A DNA stretch of 64,000 bases from a virus. The translations under genes were made by a program, and so were the position numbers. Positions 63,174 through 64,000 of this stretch are shown here, one piece after another. The notes under the pieces were generated by a model. That model saw only the letters and a program-made list of their open reading frames with translations, had not been told where the DNA came from and searched no databases. Every line of letters starts with the position of its first letter. Within the stretch, counting starts at the first letter, position 1. The stretch spans positions 106,519 to 170,518 of the IMG/VR virus record IMGVR_UViG_3300042695_002264, one strand, 5' to 3'.

Positions 63174-63195
63174 GTTGTTCTAAATCAACGACTTA
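63171..63195. repeat. 25-bp imperfect palindrome, left copy
   Basis: TAAGT-N15-ACTTA; the 9-bp arms TAAGTTGTT and AACGACTTA match at 8 of 9 positions when paired. Partner of the copy at 63221-63245. Operator-like. Confidence 0.6.
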
Positions 63196-63220
63196 CAACG
63201 GGCCACCCTGCGCGCGCGCG

Positions 63221-63245
63221 TAAGTCCTTGATAATGAGGCACTTA
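63221..63245. repeat. 25-bp imperfect palindrome, right copy
   Basis: TAAGT-N15-ACTTA; arms TAAGTCCTT and AGGCACTTA match at 7 of 9. Starts 50 bp after the left copy, with a 25-bp GC-rich spacer containing a CGCGCGCGCG run. Confidence 0.6.
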
Positions 63246-63299
63246 CGAATGTCAAGTAAAAAAGATAAAAAAAATTTCACACAATCGCAAAAAAATCCC

Positions 63300-63327
63300 T
63301 TGCTTTTTCGGTGGCCTGTGATACATT
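63300..63327 (+). promoter_or_regulatory. Leaderless promoter P3
   Basis: TTGCTT (63300-63305), 16-bp spacer ending in the extended-type TGA, TACATT (63322-63327), then 6 nt to the ATG at 63334. Closely resembles P1, including the upstream A-rich tract and CGGTG in the spacer. Confidence 0.82.
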
Positions 63328-63333
63328 GTATGT

Positions 63334-63681
63334 ATGAAAGATAAAGAAAACACCACGTTCAACGTCAACGGAACCCTTTGCACGCTCGTCGTCTCGGAAG
63401 ATCGGGAGGATGATTGCACGAAGCTTTGGCATGACCTCGTCAGCGTTGACACTGGCAAGGTCGTCGCAACCCTCGACTGGTCGCCCTACTCTTGCCCCTC
63501 TAATGAGGAAGTGCAGCAGATCATCGACCTCGGCCTGCCTAATGGCTTGCGTTGGGCTAACTCTCACCCTTCTTCTCGCTTCAACTTCGATAGCCTCATG
63601 CTGGCGAAATACCTCTCTGGCTACGAGCATCCCGATGGCGGCAAGATCGAACTGGTCTTCCGCGTTCGCTTGGCCGCATAA
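63334..63681 (+). CDS. Small early-type protein, unknown
   Basis: 115 residues. A first strand pair NTTFNVNGTLCTLVVSEDRE and LVSVDTGKVVATLDWSPYSC is followed by a helix (SNEEVQQIIDLGLPNGLRWA) and a C-terminal KIELVFRVRL strand. A small alpha/beta protein with no family I recognise. Codons are rich in G and C compared with the virion genes. It has its own leaderless promoter. Confidence 0.55.
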   Translation: MKDKENTTFNVNGTLCTLVVSEDREDDCTKLWHDLVSVDTGKVVATLDWSPYSCPSNEEVQQIIDLGLPNGLRWANSHPSSRFNFDSLMLAKYLSGYEHPDGGKIELVFRVRLAA

Positions 63682-63689
63682 AAAAACTC

Positions 63690-63718
63690 TTGCGCTTCCA
63701 CTCAACATCCCATACTCT
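63690..63718 (+). promoter_or_regulatory. Leaderless promoter P4
   Basis: TTGCGC (63690-63695), 17-bp spacer, TACTCT (63713-63718), then 6 nt to the ATG at 63725. Boxes are weaker than in P1-P3, but position and geometry are the same. Confidence 0.6.
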
Positions 63719-63724
63719 AACAAT

Positions 63725-63934
63725 ATGAACAGCATCCACGACGACTACAACACGCAACCGCAATCCGACGAATACGCGACCGAGCACGAGGAAGTGCGCG
63801 GCACGTTCGCCGCCGAGCCTGCCGTTGAGCAGGAGCCGCAACCCTATGATGGGTTTGAGGGGCAGTGGGCTGTGGATGGGTCGGGCTTCGACGACCTCGC
63901 AGACTGGGGCGAGCAGGAGGGCTGGGACACGTAA
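63725..63934 (+). CDS. Small, highly acidic protein, possible DNA mimic
   Basis: 69 residues, dominated by Asp, Glu, Gln, Gly and Trp (EYATEHEEVRGTFAAEPAVE, FDDLADWGEQEGWDT), with only two Arg/Lys residues apart from His. The start ATG at 63725 follows P4 by 6 nt; a longer frame from 63410 in the same phase overlaps the preceding gene and is rejected. Very acidic small early proteins include DNA mimics that block restriction or polymerase, such as Ocr; that is only an analogy here. Composition is the most GC-rich of the window. Confidence 0.5.
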   Translation: MNSIHDDYNTQPQSDEYATEHEEVRGTFAAEPAVEQEPQPYDGFEGQWAVDGSGFDDLADWGEQEGWDT

Positions 63935-64000
63935 GAGTGTCATAAACTTTCTCCGAACGTTTCGATGCGTGTCTCCATGACGCGGGAATAAACGATGAGG

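Noticed and set aside
63410-63724. N-terminal extension of the acidic gene to ATG 63410
   Set aside because: It would overlap the preceding gene almost completely and ignore promoter P4, which ends 6 nt before the ATG at 63725.
63277-63735. 152-residue leftward frame over the P3 gene, and a similar one at 63596-63943
   Set aside because: GC-rich DNA leaves long antisense frames by chance. The rightward genes have promoters placed exactly at their starts; these do not.
1-64000. tRNA genes, CRISPR arrays, insertion sequences, integrase
   Set aside because: I looked for cloverleaf sequences, regularly spaced repeats and recombinase motifs and saw none I could support.

Overview
The window is part of a tailed double-stranded DNA phage genome (Caudoviricetes). 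It holds a complete head-and-tail module: PhoH, large terminase, portal, prohead protease/scaffold, HK97-fold capsid protein, neck proteins, tail tube and tape measure protein. I see no tail sheath gene between capsid and tape measure, so a long non-contractile (siphovirus-like) tail is the likeliest reading. No DNA polymerase, primase, integrase or lysis gene was recognised, so the window is only part of a larger genome. Most of the sequence is strongly AT-rich. Clear Shine-Dalgarno sites are rare. A Gram-negative host is suggested, but not proven, by a heptosyltransferase-like (GT9) domain and an LpxH-like phosphoesterase.

Layout. 1-6593 (minus): a translationally coupled operon of glycosyltransferases (at least five GT-A type, one GT-B type), a sugar C-methyltransferase-like protein and two small proteins. 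6683-7578 (minus): an SSB-like protein ending in DDIPF and a sigma-like factor, the latter preceded by twin hairpins. 7662-12539 (plus): a membrane protein, a possible PC4/whirly-like protein, a GT4-DUF4214-GT9 polypeptide split between two reading frames, and a possible ssDNA-annealing protein. 12544-48516 (minus): the virion assembly operon, read from PhoH at the right end down to baseplate and fibre proteins at the left end. A fibre-like cassette sits between portal and protease. Hairpin terminators with GAAA loops follow the capsid and tail tube genes. 48638-61527 (plus): seven large adhesion or fibre genes built from shared modules, including many G-F/Y-x-S-G-Y and F-S-G-F-S-G repeats. 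61528-62193 (minus): an LpxH-like phosphoesterase. 62194-62624: AT-rich non-coding DNA with a 24-bp direct repeat.

62625-64000 (plus) differs in base composition, rising to clearly GC-rich, and in architecture. It carries four small genes, each behind its own sigma-70-like promoter whose -10 box ends exactly 6 nt before the ATG. These look like leaderless, individually controlled early genes. Two 25-bp palindromes (TAAGT-N15-ACTTA) placed 50 bp apart lie between them.

How it may work together (inference): host polymerase transcribes the leaderless early genes. The two phage sigma-like proteins could then redirect polymerase to late units, several of which share a TGTAAT-N3-TA motif in front of their first gene. 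The glycosyltransferases probably decorate the virion, the host envelope or the DNA; the sequence does not decide which.
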